Shown: positions 40,717 through 52,804, counted from the stretch's first letter. The stretch: DNA of 64,000 nt from Candidatus Pantoea soli (GCF_007833795.1 NZ_CP032702.1:1984001-2048000); one strand, 5' to 3'. A program made the numbers and translations. Notes: generated by a model not told the origin, from the sequence alone.

Positions 40717-41730
40717 ATGCAAAAGAAAAATATCTATGTAGCCTACACGGGCGGTACGATCGGGATGCAGCGCTCTGCGCAGGGTTATATTCCGGTCTCC
40801 GGCCACCTTCAGCAGCAGCTGGCGAATATGCCCGAATTCCATCGGCCAGAAATGCCGGACTTTACCATTCACGAATATCAGCCGTTGATCGACTCCTCGG
40901 ATATGACGCCGCAGGACTGGCAGGCGATCGCCGACGACATCCGGCAAAACTATGACCAGTATGACGGTTTTGTTATCCTGCATGGTACCGATACCATGGC
41001 GTTTACCGCCTCGGCGTTGTCGTTCATGCTGGAGAACCTGGCCAAACCGGTGATTGTGACCGGCTCTCAGATTCCGCTGGCGGAACTGCGGTCAGATGGT
41101 CAGCAGAACCTGCTGAATTCCCTTTATGTGGCGGCGAACTATCCGATAAACGAAGTGACGCTGTTTTTTAATAACACGCTCTATCGCGGCAACCGCACCA
41201 CGAAAGCGCACGCGGATGGCTTTAACGCCTTCGCTTCACCGAACCTGTCGCCGTTACTGGAAGCCGGTATTCATATCCGCCGCCTGAACACGCCTCCGGC
41301 CCCGCAGGGCAGCGGCGATCTGGTGGTGCATCCGATTACCCCGCAGCCTATCGGCGTGGTGACCATTTATCCGGGCATCTCAGCCGATGTCGTGCGCAAC
41401 TTCCTGCGTCAGCCGGTGAAGGCACTGATCCTGCGCTCTTATGGCGTTGGCAACGCGCCGCAGAATGCCGAGTTCCTGGCAGAACTGCAGCAGGCCAGCG
41501 AACGCGGTATTGTGGTGGTCAACCTGACGCAATGCATGTCAGGTAAAGTCAATATGGGCGGTTACGCCACCGGCAACGCACTGGAGCATGCGGGGGTGAT
41601 CAGCGGTTTTGATCTCACCGTTGAGGCCACGTTAACAAAACTGCATTATTTGCTGAGTCAAAACCTCACCAGCGCCGAAATTCGTGCCAAAATGCAGCAG
41701 AATTTACGTGGCGAACTGACCGACGATTGA
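40717..41730 (+). CDS. ansA: L-asparaginase I (cytoplasmic)
   Basis: A 337-residue amidohydrolase converting asparagine to aspartate and ammonia. Both active-site threonines are present: Thr14 in YTGGTIGM, and Thr91-Asp92 in HGTDTMAFTASAL. It has no signal peptide, which marks the low-affinity cytoplasmic type rather than AnsB. It is followed by pncA 17 bases later, the same pair as in E. coli, so the two are likely co-transcribed. Confidence 0.97.
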   Translation: MQKKNIYVAYTGGTIGMQRSAQGYIPVSGHLQQQLANMPEFHRPEMPDFTIHEYQPLIDSSDMTPQDWQAIADDIRQNYDQYDGFVILHGTDTMAFTASALSFMLENLAKPVIVTGSQIPLAELRSDGQQNLLNSLYVAANYPINEVTLFFNNTLYRGNRTTKAHADGFNAFASPNLSPLLEAGIHIRRLNTPPAPQGSGDLVVHPITPQPIGVVTIYPGISADVVRNFLRQPVKALILRSYGVGNAPQNAEFLAELQQASERGIVVVNLTQCMSGKVNMGGYATGNALEHAGVISGFDLTVEATLTKLHYLLSQNLTSAEIRAKMQQNLRGELTDD

Positions 41731-41747
41731 TACGGAGCGTAGAAGTA

Positions 41748-42356
41748 ATGAAGCGGGCATTGATAATTATCGATATCCAGAACGATTTTTGCCCCGGCGG
41801 GCCGATGGCCGTGCGTGAAGGCGACCAGACGGTAGCCGTTGCCAATCGTTATGCACGTGAATTCCGCGCGCGCGGCGAATGCGTGGTGGCGCTGCAGGAC
41901 TGGCATCCGGCTAACCACGGCAGTTTTGCCTCAGTCTCCGGCGAGCCGGTATACACCCTGGGCGAACTGAACGGTCTGGCACAAATCTGGTGGCCGGATC
42001 ACGGCGTGGAGCATTCACCAGGCGCCGATTTCCATCCCGATCTCGACCGCAGCCTCATTGATGCCGTCTTCCATAAAGGCGGCGACGTGGATGTGGACAG
42101 CTACAGCGCCTTTTTCGATAACGGCCACCGCCGTAAAACCGAGCTGGACAGCTGGCTGCGCGAGCGCGGCATTACCGATCTGGTCATGCTGGGACTGGCG
42201 ACCGATTACTGCGTGAAGTACAGCGTGCTGGATGCGCTGGAGCTGGGCTACAACGTGCAGGTGGTAAAAGAGGGATGTCGCGGAGTGAATCTCAACCCGG
42301 ATGACAGCGATATCGCTATCGCGCAGATGCGGGCGCAGGGTGCCGTCATTATCTGA
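41748..42356 (+). CDS. pncA: Nicotinamidase
   Basis: A 202-residue isochorismatase-fold enzyme hydrolysing nicotinamide to nicotinate in NAD recycling. The catalytic triad is Asp9 (IIDIQNDFCPGG), Lys110 (FHKGGD) and Cys155 (ATDYCVKYS), and the metal-binding QDWHPANHGSFA is intact. An in-frame start at 41727 would overlap ansA. The ATG at 41748 has a GGAG ten bases ahead and fits the family better. Confidence 0.96.
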   Translation: MKRALIIIDIQNDFCPGGPMAVREGDQTVAVANRYAREFRARGECVVALQDWHPANHGSFASVSGEPVYTLGELNGLAQIWWPDHGVEHSPGADFHPDLDRSLIDAVFHKGGDVDVDSYSAFFDNGHRRKTELDSWLRERGITDLVMLGLATDYCVKYSVLDALELGYNVQVVKEGCRGVNLNPDDSDIAIAQMRAQGAVII

Positions 42357-42388
42357 AAATCAGGGCTGGTCAACCAGCCCTGCTGCTG

Positions 42389-42670
42389 TTAGTGCAGGTT
42401 AATGCGCGTTACGTCGGATTCGATACCAAAGTCTTCCTTCAACTGCTTCTTCGATTTCGTCACCATCTCGCCACCTTTGCCGATGGTCATGTGCTGCGGA
42501 TCATCATTGTGCCGTGCCTGCCACAGCATCACCAGCTGCAGGCAGTTGTCGCGCTGTTCCTGCGTCAGGGCAACGCCATCCGGCCATTTGCCGGTTTCCA
42601 CCGCGGTGGCCAGACGTTCGTACACTTCCGGCGTCATCGCCGCCAGCATCGCTTCCAGTTCCTGCTTCAT
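42389..42670 (-). CDS. yeaC: YeaC-family protein (DUF1315)
   Basis: A 93-residue protein matching E. coli YeaC (LTPEVY-RL-TAVE-GKWPDGVALT, CLQLVMLWQARHN, KSKKQLKEDFGI). The function is unknown. A longer frame to 42733 would run into msrB. The ATG at 42670, two bases past the msrB stop with AGAAGGG ahead, is preferred. It is translated with msrB from one message. Confidence 0.92.
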   Translation of the reverse strand: MKQELEAMLAAMTPEVYERLATAVETGKWPDGVALTQEQRDNCLQLVMLWQARHNDDPQHMTIGKGGEMVTKSKKQLKEDFGIESDVTRINLH

Positions 42671-42672
42671 GC

Positions 42673-43083
42673 TCAGCCCTTCTGTTGCTTGCCCTGCTCG
42701 TCGGTAAAACTCAGCGAGGCGGAGTTGACACAATAGCGCTCACCGGTTGGCTGCGGGCCGTCCGGGAAAACGTGGCCCAGATGCGCGTCGCAGTTGCCGC
42801 AGCGGATTTCAATCCGGTGCATACCGTGCGAATCATCTTCCAGATAGCGAATCGCCTCATCTTTGACCGGCTGATAGAAGCTGGGCCAGCCACAGCCTGA
42901 ATCGTATTTGGTTTCTGACAGAAACAGCGGTGCATTACACACCAGACAGTGGTAGATACCCTCCTGCTTATTGTGCAGCAGAGCACCCGAGAACGGCGGT
43001 TCCGTGCCACGTTGTTGCGTGACGTAGCGCTGCATTTCCGATAGCTGCGCGAGATGTGCTTCGGTTGCGGTGTCTTTAGCCAT
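42673..43083 (-). CDS. msrB: Peptide methionine-R-sulfoxide reductase
   Basis: A 136-residue zinc-containing repair enzyme reducing methionine-R-sulfoxide. The catalytic Cys118 is in [11 protein letters not shown], and the four zinc ligands are Cys46, Cys49, Cys95 and Cys98 (HCLVCN and RCGNCD). The [11 protein letters not shown] motif is conserved and contains a further cysteine. It is close in length to E. coli MsrB (137). It is divergent from gapA and upstream of yeaC. Confidence 0.97.
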   Translation of the reverse strand: MAKDTATEAHLAQLSEMQRYVTQQRGTEPPFSGALLHNKQEGIYHCLVCNAPLFLSETKYDSGCGWPSFYQPVKDEAIRYLEDDSHGMHRIEIRCGNCDAHLGHVFPDGPQPTGERYCVNSASLSFTDEQGKQQKG

Positions 43084-43197
43084 TTTGAGTTCCGGAGTGT
43101 CTTTCTGAAAAAATCGTCTAGTATTCTAACAAACGAACAACATTTCCGGGTCTTTTTTCGTGCGCCGCGAGTTGACCCGGCCTGCGTAAGCTGATTT

Positions 43198-43213
43198 TGT
43201 GATGACGATCACC
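43198..43213. promoter_or_regulatory. CRP-type site between msrB and gapA
   Basis: TGTGA-N6-TCACC differs from the CRP consensus at a single fixed position. It is about 180 bases upstream of the proximal gapA start and about 120 bases upstream of msrB, so it may serve a distal gapA promoter or msrB. CRP control of gapA is reported in E. coli. Confidence 0.5.
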
Positions 43214-43349
43214 CTTTGCAACACTCTTCCCTTTTCGGTCTGCATTCAGCGTAAGATAGAGGCGCAATAAGGGTGCTGCGCAAGCGGTTGCGCAACGAAT
43301 TATTCCTGGCGCTGGAATTGACCTGTCGCAACAATTGACACGATTCCGC

Positions 43350-43377
43350 TTGACGCCTGGTAAGGTTTTTGTAATTT
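43350..43377 (+). promoter_or_regulatory. gapA main promoter
   Basis: A -35 TTGACG (43350-43355), a 16-base spacer and a -10 TAATTT (43372-43377). The spacer and leader, including GTAAGGTTTTTGTAATTTTAC, match the strong E. coli gapA P1 promoter as I recall it. Confidence 0.75.
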
Positions 43378-43408
43378 TACAGCCAACCTTTTATTCACTA
43401 ACAAATAG

Positions 43409-44419
<1,011 letters not shown>

Positions 44420-44438
44420 GCACATCAGTCAATAAACA

Positions 44439-44467
44439 AGGGGTGACTTCGGTCGCCCCTTTTTTTT
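44439..44467 (+). terminator. Terminator after gapA
   Basis: A nine-pair stem (AGGGGTGAC with GTCGCCCCT) with the very stable TTCG loop is followed by a run of seven T. It lies 20 bases after the gapA stop, just ahead of yeaD. Confidence 0.9.
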
Positions 44468-44489
44468 CGACGGGATGAGAGAAAATCTG

Positions 44490-45368
44490 ATGATGCAAGA
44501 TACGCTTTTTACGCTTCCGGTGAGGGAGCAGATCACCCCTTACCTGTCACAACGTCAGCAGGGCGATCTGCCGGTTCTGGTGATCAGCCATCCCAAAGTG
44601 CGCGCTGCCATCGCCTTACAGGGCGCGCACCTGCTGGCCTGGCAACCTGCCGGTCAGTCACCGGCCATCTGGCTCAGCGCCAAAACGCCTTTTGTGAACG
44701 GCAAAGCGATCCGCGGTGGCGTGCCCATCTGCTGGCCGTGGTTTGGTCCGGCAGGCGAACCCGCACACGGCTTTGCCCGTAATCAGCCCTGGACGCTGAC
44801 GGCCCATGACGAAAACGATGAAGCCGTGATGCTGACGTTCACGCTGGAAAGTAATGCGCAAACCAAAAAGCTGTGGCCACACGATTTTACCCTGCTTGCC
44901 CGCTTCCGCATTGGTACACATTGTGAAATTGAACTGGAAGCCTGGGGTGATTACCTTTCTACCGGCGCGCTGCACACCTATTTCCAGGTTGCAGATATCA
45001 TGCAAACGGAGGTCAGCGGTCTGGGCCAGCCTTACATCGATAAAGTGCAGAACAACGCCGAAGGGACATTATCTGACGGACGGCAGACCTACGCCCAGCG
45101 CGTTGATCGCATTCACACGGCGGCTGAGGATTGCAGCATCATCCACGATAAAGCCGGCCAGCGGCAGATTGAAGTCTATCACCACTATCAAAGTGACGTT
45201 GTCACATGGAATCCGGGCGCAGAACTCTCCTGTAGCATGGCGGATATGCCCAATGACGGCTACAAAACCATGGTTTGTGTGGAAACCGCACGCATCAATA
45301 CGCCGCTGAAAAGCGCCGGTGAGAACCCGGCACGACTTGGCGTTACGCTGCGCCTGCGAACTAAGTAA
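44490..45368 (+). CDS. yeaD: Glucose-6-phosphate 1-epimerase family protein YeaD
   Basis: A 292-residue aldose-1-epimerase-fold protein, most likely interconverting the anomers of hexose-6-phosphate. IRGGVPICWPWFGP and AHGFARN carry the catalytic His, and the Glu is expected in MVCVETAR. It matches E. coli YeaD along its length. In-frame starts at 44475, 44490 and 44493 are possible. GAGAGAA, seven or so bases before 44490, and the E. coli N-terminus favour 44490 or 44493. Confidence 0.92.
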   Translation: MMQDTLFTLPVREQITPYLSQRQQGDLPVLVISHPKVRAAIALQGAHLLAWQPAGQSPAIWLSAKTPFVNGKAIRGGVPICWPWFGPAGEPAHGFARNQPWTLTAHDENDEAVMLTFTLESNAQTKKLWPHDFTLLARFRIGTHCEIELEAWGDYLSTGALHTYFQVADIMQTEVSGLGQPYIDKVQNNAEGTLSDGRQTYAQRVDRIHTAAEDCSIIHDKAGQRQIEVYHHYQSDVVTWNPGAELSCSMADMPNDGYKTMVCVETARINTPLKSAGENPARLGVTLRLRTK

Positions 45369-45379
45369 GCCGGCGGACG

Positions 45380-46228
45380 CTATACGACGTCCAGCGCGAC
45401 TTTATGCGGCGGTGGCGGGAAGGCCTGATCGATCAGCGCCAGCTCTTCCTGTGTCAGGGTTATCTGCAACGCCGCCGCATTTTCCAGCACGTGTGCCACG
45501 CTGCTGGCTTTGGGAATGGCCAGTACACTTGGCTGGCGGATCACCCAGCTCAGCAGCAACTGCGCGACGCTGATGCCCTTCTGTTGTGCAATCTGCAACA
45601 GCAGCGGGTGGTCAAACAGCGCCTGGCGTAGCCGGCCAGCCTGCGCCAGCGGACAATAAGCCATAACCGGCGTATGGTGCTGCTGGCACAGCGGCAGCAG
45701 ATCATATTCAATACCACGCGAAGCCAGATGGTAGAGCACCTGATTCGTCAGGCAGCGCGTGCCGGCATTCTCCTCCCACAGCTCCTGCATATCGTCCGCG
45801 TCAAAATTTGAAACGCCCCAGTGGCGGATTTTGCCCTGCTGCTGCAGCGTTTCCATGGCGCGCAGCGTCTCTTCCAGCGGTACATTGCCGCGCCAGTGCA
45901 GCAGATAGAGATCCAGATAGTCGGTCTGCAGGCGGCGCAGGCTGCGCTCACAGGCGTCTATCGCGTCCACCACGCCGGCATTCCACGGATAAACCTTCGA
46001 CACCAGCCAGGCCTGGTCCCGGCGTCCGCGCAGCGCTTCGCCAACGACCTCTTCCGCGCCACCTTCAGCATACATTTCTGCCGTATCAATCAGCCGCAGT
46101 CCGGCCTCAAGGCCCGCCTGCAGCGCCCGCACTTCTTCACCACGCTGCGCCGGCTGTTCACCCATATACCAGGTGCCCTGCCCGATTGCCGGCAACGCGG
46201 GCTCATCACGAAACTGTAGCGTTTTCAT
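45380..46228 (-). CDS. yeaE: Aldo/keto reductase YeaE
   Basis: A 282-residue NADPH-dependent aldo/keto reductase (methylglyoxal reductase in E. coli). The catalytic tetrad is seen as Asp and Tyr in IDTAEMYAEGGAEE, Lys in LVSKVYPWN and His in YLLHWRGN. The frame stays open to 46309, but the ATG at 46228 follows ACAGGAGAGG and matches the E. coli start region (LPAIGQGTWYMGE). It is convergent with yeaD and 83 bases from mipA. Confidence 0.94.
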   Translation of the reverse strand: MKTLQFRDEPALPAIGQGTWYMGEQPAQRGEEVRALQAGLEAGLRLIDTAEMYAEGGAEEVVGEALRGRRDQAWLVSKVYPWNAGVVDAIDACERSLRRLQTDYLDLYLLHWRGNVPLEETLRAMETLQQQGKIRHWGVSNFDADDMQELWEENAGTRCLTNQVLYHLASRGIEYDLLPLCQQHHTPVMAYCPLAQAGRLRQALFDHPLLLQIAQQKGISVAQLLLSWVIRQPSVLAIPKASSVAHVLENAAALQITLTQEELALIDQAFPPPPHKVALDVV

Positions 46229-46274
46229 TACCTCTCCTGTTGCGCCATAACGGGGCGCACTGATGGTGCAATGT

Positions 46275-46301
46275 AAAAAAAACGCCTCATCGTGAGGCGC
46301 T
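46275..46301 (-). terminator. Terminator after mipA
   Basis: On the minus strand a seven-pair stem (CGCCTCA with TGAGGCG) with a three-base loop is followed by eight T. It separates mipA from the downstream yeaE. Confidence 0.85.
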
Positions 46302-46311
46302 GGTGACACTA

Positions 46312-47061
46312 TCAGAAGCTGTAGCTTACGCCGGTCCAGAGCGTGAACTGTCCGTTTTTATCAACCATCGGACTGTCTTTAACCTCGCTGGCGAAGCGTG
46401 TGTAACGTCCGGACAGGCTGGCGTTCCAGTTATCGCTAAACTGATAGCTGGCGTTCATTTCGACATACGGAGACCAGCTATCATCCGGGTTGTAGCGGGA
46501 GATGCCGCTGCGCGCGCTCTCATGGGCGGACACACCGTAGTAGTAACGGTTCTGGTTGGCGCTGTTCCACATCGCACCGATCCCGGGCGTCAGGCTGAAG
46601 GCACCGAAATCGAAGCGGTAGAGATAGGTCAGGTCCCAGATCATCCCGTTACTGTTATTCAGGATATCCCCCAGCAGTGCGGTGCGGACAATGCCCCAGC
46701 TGGCAACATGCCGGTACGTTGCTCCCGCCATCAGCGTCATGCGGCGTTTGTCCAGTGCCTTCATGTCTCCCAGGTCGTTATCTTTCGGATCGTACTGCTG
46801 CGGTGAACCCAGCAGCGTCAGCGACAGCTGATCCTGCGGGTCTTTCCACAGGTAGTAACCGCCCTGCAGGCTGCGGAACCAGAAGTTTTCGCCTTCGTAA
46901 TTGATCACCGGAACCGGTAAATAGCGGTCCTGACCACCCCGGTACGGTGACTGGGCATAAATCACTGAAGCCCCAAGAGATAAGGGATCGGCGTGCGTGC
47001 TGAACGCCGCAAAATAACAAGGACACAACAGAGCAAGGGCTTTAAGTTTGAAATGGTTCAC
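46312..47061 (-). CDS. mipA: MltA-interacting outer-membrane protein MipA
   Basis: A 249-residue outer-membrane barrel protein of the MipA/OmpV family, thought to link the transglycosylase MltA to PBP1B. The signal peptide ends near residue 24 (FSTHA/DPL). PVINYEGENFWFRSLQGGYYLW, NSNGMIWDL and the YYYGVSAHESARSG motif are typical, and the C-terminus ends in aromatic YSF. The start codon is GTG with only a weak ribosome site, so the exact start is less sure. Confidence 0.93.
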   Translation of the reverse strand: MNHFKLKALALLCPCYFAAFSTHADPLSLGASVIYAQSPYRGGQDRYLPVPVINYEGENFWFRSLQGGYYLWKDPQDQLSLTLLGSPQQYDPKDNDLGDMKALDKRRMTLMAGATYRHVASWGIVRTALLGDILNNSNGMIWDLTYLYRFDFGAFSLTPGIGAMWNSANQNRYYYGVSAHESARSGISRYNPDDSWSPYVEMNASYQFSDNWNASLSGRYTRFASEVKDSPMVDKNGQFTLWTGVSYSF

Positions 47062-47468
47062 AATTTATTCAGTCCATTAATATAACAATCACCCGAAGAG
47101 TCTAACCAAAAATTCTGCCTGGTTTAACTTTTTATCCGGCGAGATTGTCTGCCGGATGCGGCGCACCAGGGCCGAGGCTGCGCGGGCTGCCGGCAGCGTG
47201 ACCGCCTTAGCGCTTATGAGACTTTGTTATTGATATATCGCTAAATAAGGAGAAAAGACGGAGCAAGTTTTCTGAATGCCTTCTACAGTAAAAGTCAGAC
47301 GAGCAAATTTGTACGAGCAGAGTAACCATAAGAATTGTGTATCCCGATAACAAGACGTCAGGTTGGCATAAGGGTTGCTGTACTCAATAAAGAATATCTT
47401 CCGGGAGCTGCAAGAGCATCTTATTACGCTCCTTTACCTGTGCTAAAAACGAAAGGACGGGCATCGCT
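47062..47468. other. mipA-yeaG divergent regulatory region
   Basis: No coding frame is supported in 407 bases. The right part holds a sigma-54-type promoter (47364-47379). I could not find clear enhancer-binding (NtrC) sites by eye. The left part should hold the mipA promoter, not resolved. Confidence 0.6.
47364..47379 (+). promoter_or_regulatory. Sigma-54-type promoter of yeaGH
   Basis: TTGGCATAAGGGTTGCT contains TGGCA and TTGCT, with the GG (-24) and GC (-12) pairs exactly ten bases apart. The start would fall near 47390, about 80 bases before the yeaG ATG. In E. coli yeaGH is known to be under NtrC and sigma-54. Confidence 0.75.
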
Positions 47469-49403
47469 ATGAATATATTCGATCACTATCGTCAGCGTTA
47501 TGAAGCTGCCAAGGACGAAGAGTTCACACTGCAGGAGTTCCTCGCTATTTGTAAGCAGGATCGCAGTGCATACGCCAACGCGGCAGAACGGCTATTGATG
47601 GCTATTGGTGAGCCAGTCATGGTCGATACTGCTCAGGAGCCTCGCCTTTCCCGTATCTTCTCTAACCGCGTCATCGGACGCTACCCGGCCTTTGAAGAGT
47701 TTTATGGTATGGAGGAAGCGATTGAGCAAATCGTCTCCTACCTGAAACACGCGGCGCAGGGTCTGGAAGAGAAGAAACAGATTCTCTATTTGCTTGGTCC
47801 GGTGGGCGGCGGTAAATCCTCACTGGCCGAACGGCTGAAAGCGCTGATGCAGCGCGTGCCTATCTATGTGCTGAGCGCCGACGGCGAGCGCAGCCCGGTT
47901 AATGACCATCCGCTCTGCCTGTTTAATCCGCAGGAAGACGCCAACATTCTGGAAAAAGAGTATGGTGTGCCGCGTCGCTATCTGGGCACCATCATGTCGC
48001 CGTGGGCGGCCAAGCGCCTGCACGAATTTGGCGGCGACATCACCCGTTTCAAAGTCGTGAAAGTATGGCCTTCTATTCTCGAGCAGCTGGCTATTGCTAA
48101 AACCGAACCGGGCGATGAAAACAACCAGGATATCTCGGCGCTGGTGGGTAAAGTGGACATCCGTAAACTGGAAAACCACGCGCAGAACGATCCCGATGCG
48201 TATGGCTACTCCGGCGCACTGTGCCGTGCCAACCAGGGCATCATGGAATTCGTGGAGATGTTTAAAGCCCCGATTAAAGTGCTGCACCCGCTGCTGACCG
48301 CCACGCAGGAAGGTAACTACAACGGTACCGAGGGGATCTCCGCCCTGCCGTTCAACGGCATTATTCTGGCGCACTCCAACGAATCCGAATGGGTGACGTT
48401 CCGTAACAACAAAAATAACGAAGCGTTCCTGGACCGCGTTTATATCGTGAAAGTGCCTTACTGCCTGCGCGTTTCCGAAGAGATCAAAATCTACGAGAAG
48501 CTGCTCAACCACAGTGAGCTTACTACCGCGCCCTGTGCGCCGGGCACCCTGGAGACGCTGGCACGCTTCTCGATCCTGTCACGCCTGAAAGAGCCGGAAA
48601 ACTCCAGCATCTACTCCAAAATGCGCGTCTACGACGGTGAAAGCCTGAAAGACACCGACCCGAAAGCCAAATCCTGGCAGGAGTATCATGATTACGCCGG
48701 TGTGGATGAAGGCATGAACGGCCTTTCAACGCGCTTTGCCTTTAAAATCCTGTCGCGCGTCTTTAACTTTGACCACGCTGAAGTTGCGGCTAACCCGGTG
48801 CATCTGTTCTACGTGCTGGAGCAGCAGATTGAACGCGAGCAGTTCCCGCAGGATCAGGCAGAGAAGTACCTGGAGCACCTGAAAGGCTACCTGATTCCGA
48901 AATACGCCGAATTCATTGGCAAAGAGATTCAGACGGCGTATCTGGAATCCTATTCCGAATATGGCCAGAACATCTTCGATCGCTACGTGACCTATGCGGA
49001 TTTCTGGATTCAGGATCAGGAGTACCGCGATCCGGATACCGGCCAGCTGTTTGACCGCGAATCGCTGAATGCCGAGCTGGAAAAAATCGAGAAACCTGCC
49101 GGGATCAGTAACCCGAAAGATTTCCGTAACGAGATTGTCAACTTTGTGCTGCGTGCCCGTGCGCAGAATAACGGACGCAATCCGAACTGGACCAGTTACG
49201 AAAAACTGCGCACGGTGATTGAGAAGAAAATGTTCTCTAACACCGAGGAGCTGCTGCCAGTCATTTCGTTTAATACCAAAACCTCAACGGATGAACAGAA
49301 AAAACACGATGATTTTGTCGACCGCATGATGGAGAAAGGCTATACCCGCAAGCAGGTGCGCCTGCTGTGTGAATGGTATCTGCGCGTGCGTAAATCGTCA
49401 TAA
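47469..49403 (+). CDS. yeaG: PrkA-family serine protein kinase YeaG
   Basis: A 644-residue AAA-type kinase of the PrkA family. The Walker A motif GPVGGGKS is at residues 110-117, and the C-terminal kinase-like PrkA domain follows. The sequence is almost the same as E. coli YeaG, including the N-terminus MNIFDHYRQRYEAAKDEEFTLQEFL. It is induced by nitrogen and stationary-phase stress in E. coli; its targets are largely unknown. yeaH follows 90 bases later, across two short hairpins. Confidence 0.96.
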   Translation: MNIFDHYRQRYEAAKDEEFTLQEFLAICKQDRSAYANAAERLLMAIGEPVMVDTAQEPRLSRIFSNRVIGRYPAFEEFYGMEEAIEQIVSYLKHAAQGLEEKKQILYLLGPVGGGKSSLAERLKALMQRVPIYVLSADGERSPVNDHPLCLFNPQEDANILEKEYGVPRRYLGTIMSPWAAKRLHEFGGDITRFKVVKVWPSILEQLAIAKTEPGDENNQDISALVGKVDIRKLENHAQNDPDAYGYSGALCRANQGIMEFVEMFKAPIKVLHPLLTATQEGNYNGTEGISALPFNGIILAHSNESEWVTFRNNKNNEAFLDRVYIVKVPYCLRVSEEIKIYEKLLNHSELTTAPCAPGTLETLARFSILSRLKEPENSSIYSKMRVYDGESLKDTDPKAKSWQEYHDYAGVDEGMNGLSTRFAFKILSRVFNFDHAEVAANPVHLFYVLEQQIEREQFPQDQAEKYLEHLKGYLIPKYAEFIGKEIQTAYLESYSEYGQNIFDRYVTYADFWIQDQEYRDPDTGQLFDRESLNAELEKIEKPAGISNPKDFRNEIVNFVLRARAQNNGRNPNWTSYEKLRTVIEKKMFSNTEELLPVISFNTKTSTDEQKKHDDFVDRMMEKGYTRKQVRLLCEWYLRVRKSS

Positions 49404-49409
49404 TCATGA

Positions 49410-50771
<1,362 letters not shown>

Positions 50772-50779
50772 TATCCCTG

Positions 50780-50804
50780 GCCGGTCACTGACCGGCTTTT
50801 CTTT
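50780..50804 (+). terminator. Terminator after yeaH
   Basis: The seven-pair stem GCCGGTC/GACCGGC with a three-base loop is followed by TTTTCTTT, eight bases after the yeaH stop. Confidence 0.8.
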
Positions 50805-51001
50805 GCCCTTCTTACGCTGAATCCGCCGAAATCCCTTTCGTTGAACCCTCCCGGAGCCCTGCTTTACCGCGCTACGCAGATTAATTGGAAAAAATGTGCA
50901 ATTAAGCGCTGACAAGCCATTGATAAGGCATTATCTTTTCACCTTGTCTGTGTGAATTACCCGCAGTTTGTCTGTTTTGCCCCCGCCGCAGGAGAACGCC
51001 G

Positions 51002-52729
51002 TTGAATACCAGCATGATTTACAGTCTGTTCATAATTGGTTCCGTGCTGGTTGCAGCAAGTATCTTACTGAGTTCATTTTCTTCACGCCTGGGCATCCCG
51101 ATTCTGGTGATCTTCCTTGCGCTGGGCATGCTGACCGGCGTCGACGGTATCGGCGGCATTGCGTTTGATAACTACCCGGTGGCTTATCTGGTCTCTAACC
51201 TGGCGCTGGCCATCATCCTGCTCGACGGCGGCATGCGCACCAAAGCCAGCTCCTTTAAAGTGGCGCTCGGCCCGGCGCTGTCGCTGGCCACGGTGGGGGT
51301 GATGATCACGGCCGGCCTCACCGGCATGGTGGCCGCCTGGCTGTTTAAACTCGATATCATGCAGGGGTTTCTGATTGGTGCCATTATCGGTTCCACCGAT
51401 GCGGCTGCGGTGTTCTCCCTGCTGGGCGACAAAGGCCTGAATGAACGCGTCAGCGCCACGCTGGAGATTGAATCCGGCAGTAATGACCCGATGGCGGTGT
51501 TTCTGACCATCACGCTGATTGACATGATTCAGCAGGGGCAAAGCGGCCTGAGCTGGATGTTCGTCGTGCACCTGGTGCAGCAGTTTGGCCTGGGGATTGT
51601 GCTGGGCCTTGGCGGCGGCTGGGCGCTGCAGCAGCTGATTAACCGCATTAACCTGGCGCAGGGGCTCTACCCACTGCTGGCGCTGAGCGGCGGCATTATT
51701 GTCTTCGCGCTTACCACAGTGATGGAAGGCAGCGGCATTCTTGCCGTTTACCTGTGTGGTTTCCTGCTGGGCAACAGCCCGATCCGCAACCGCCATGGCA
51801 TCCTGCAAACCTTTGACGGCATGGCGTGGCTGAGTCAGATTGGCATGTTTATCGTGCTTGGCCTGCTGGTGACCCCGTCTGACCTGTGGCACATTGCGCT
51901 GCCTGCCATGCTGCTTTCACTCTGGCTGATTCTGGTGGCGCGCCCGCTCTCGGTGCTGGTCGGCCTGCTGCCTTTTAAAGGCTTTACCGGCCGTGAACGC
52001 ATCTTCATCAGCTGGGTCGGGCTGCGGGGTGCGGTGCCGATCATCCTGGCGGTGTTCCCGATGATGGCCGGGCTGGAGAATGCCCGTCTCTACTTTAATA
52101 TTGCGTTCTTTGTGGTGCTGGTGTCGCTGATGCTGCAGGGCACTTCGCTGGGTTATGCAGCAAAACGGGCCAAAGTGGTGGTGCCGCCGCTGGCCTCGCC
52201 GGTCAGCCGCGTGGGACTGGATATTCACCCGGAAAATCCATGGGAGCAGTTTGTGTATCAGCTCAGTGCTGACAAGTGGTGCGTGGGCGCCGCGCTGCGC
52301 GACCTGCAAATGCCGCGCGAAACGCGCATTGCTGCACTGTTCCGCGATAACGCGCTGATGCACCCCAGCGGCAATACCCGCCTGAAAGAGGGCGATGTGC
52401 TGTGTGTGATTGGCCGCGAGCGGGATTTGCCGGCGCTGGGCAAAATGTTCAGCCAGTCGCCGCCGGTGTCGCTGGACCAGCGCTTCTTTGGCGACTTTAT
52501 CCTGGATGCCGAAGCCCGCCTGCGCGATGTCGCCCAGATTTACGGTCTGGAGCTGGATGAACATACCAACGATCAGCAGTCGCTGGGCCAGCTGGTGATG
52601 AGCCTGTTAGGCAGTACGCCGGTGGTAGGCGATCAGGTCGAATGGAATCAGCTCACCTGGACCGTAGCGGAAAAAGAGGATAACCAGATTGTGAAAATCG
52701 GCGTGCGCGTCCGCGAAGAGAAGGAATAA
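51002..52729 (+). CDS. nhaP2: K+/H+ antiporter NhaP2 (CvrA)
   Basis: A 575-residue inner-membrane cation/proton antiporter with about 12 transmembrane helices (to about residue 390), followed by a cytoplasmic TrkA-C-type regulatory domain and a further transporter-associated domain. The [27 protein letters not shown] and [14 protein letters not shown] motifs are typical of CPA1 antiporters. The start is TTG at 51002: AGGAG lies seven bases before it, and the residue aligns with the E. coli N-terminus. The nearest ATG (51014) lacks a suitable ribosome site. Confidence 0.95.
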   Translation: MNTSMIYSLFIIGSVLVAASILLSSFSSRLGIPILVIFLALGMLTGVDGIGGIAFDNYPVAYLVSNLALAIILLDGGMRTKASSFKVALGPALSLATVGVMITAGLTGMVAAWLFKLDIMQGFLIGAIIGSTDAAAVFSLLGDKGLNERVSATLEIESGSNDPMAVFLTITLIDMIQQGQSGLSWMFVVHLVQQFGLGIVLGLGGGWALQQLINRINLAQGLYPLLALSGGIIVFALTTVMEGSGILAVYLCGFLLGNSPIRNRHGILQTFDGMAWLSQIGMFIVLGLLVTPSDLWHIALPAMLLSLWLILVARPLSVLVGLLPFKGFTGRERIFISWVGLRGAVPIILAVFPMMAGLENARLYFNIAFFVVLVSLMLQGTSLGYAAKRAKVVVPPLASPVSRVGLDIHPENPWEQFVYQLSADKWCVGAALRDLQMPRETRIAALFRDNALMHPSGNTRLKEGDVLCVIGRERDLPALGKMFSQSPPVSLDQRFFGDFILDAEARLRDVAQIYGLELDEHTNDQQSLGQLVMSLLGSTPVVGDQVEWNQLTWTVAEKEDNQIVKIGVRVREEKE

Positions 52730-52804
52730 TCTGAACGCAGATGCCTCGTAAACTGCGCTGCAGCGACTATGATCACTATTCCAGCCAGCAAACGGGAGAA
52801 GAGA

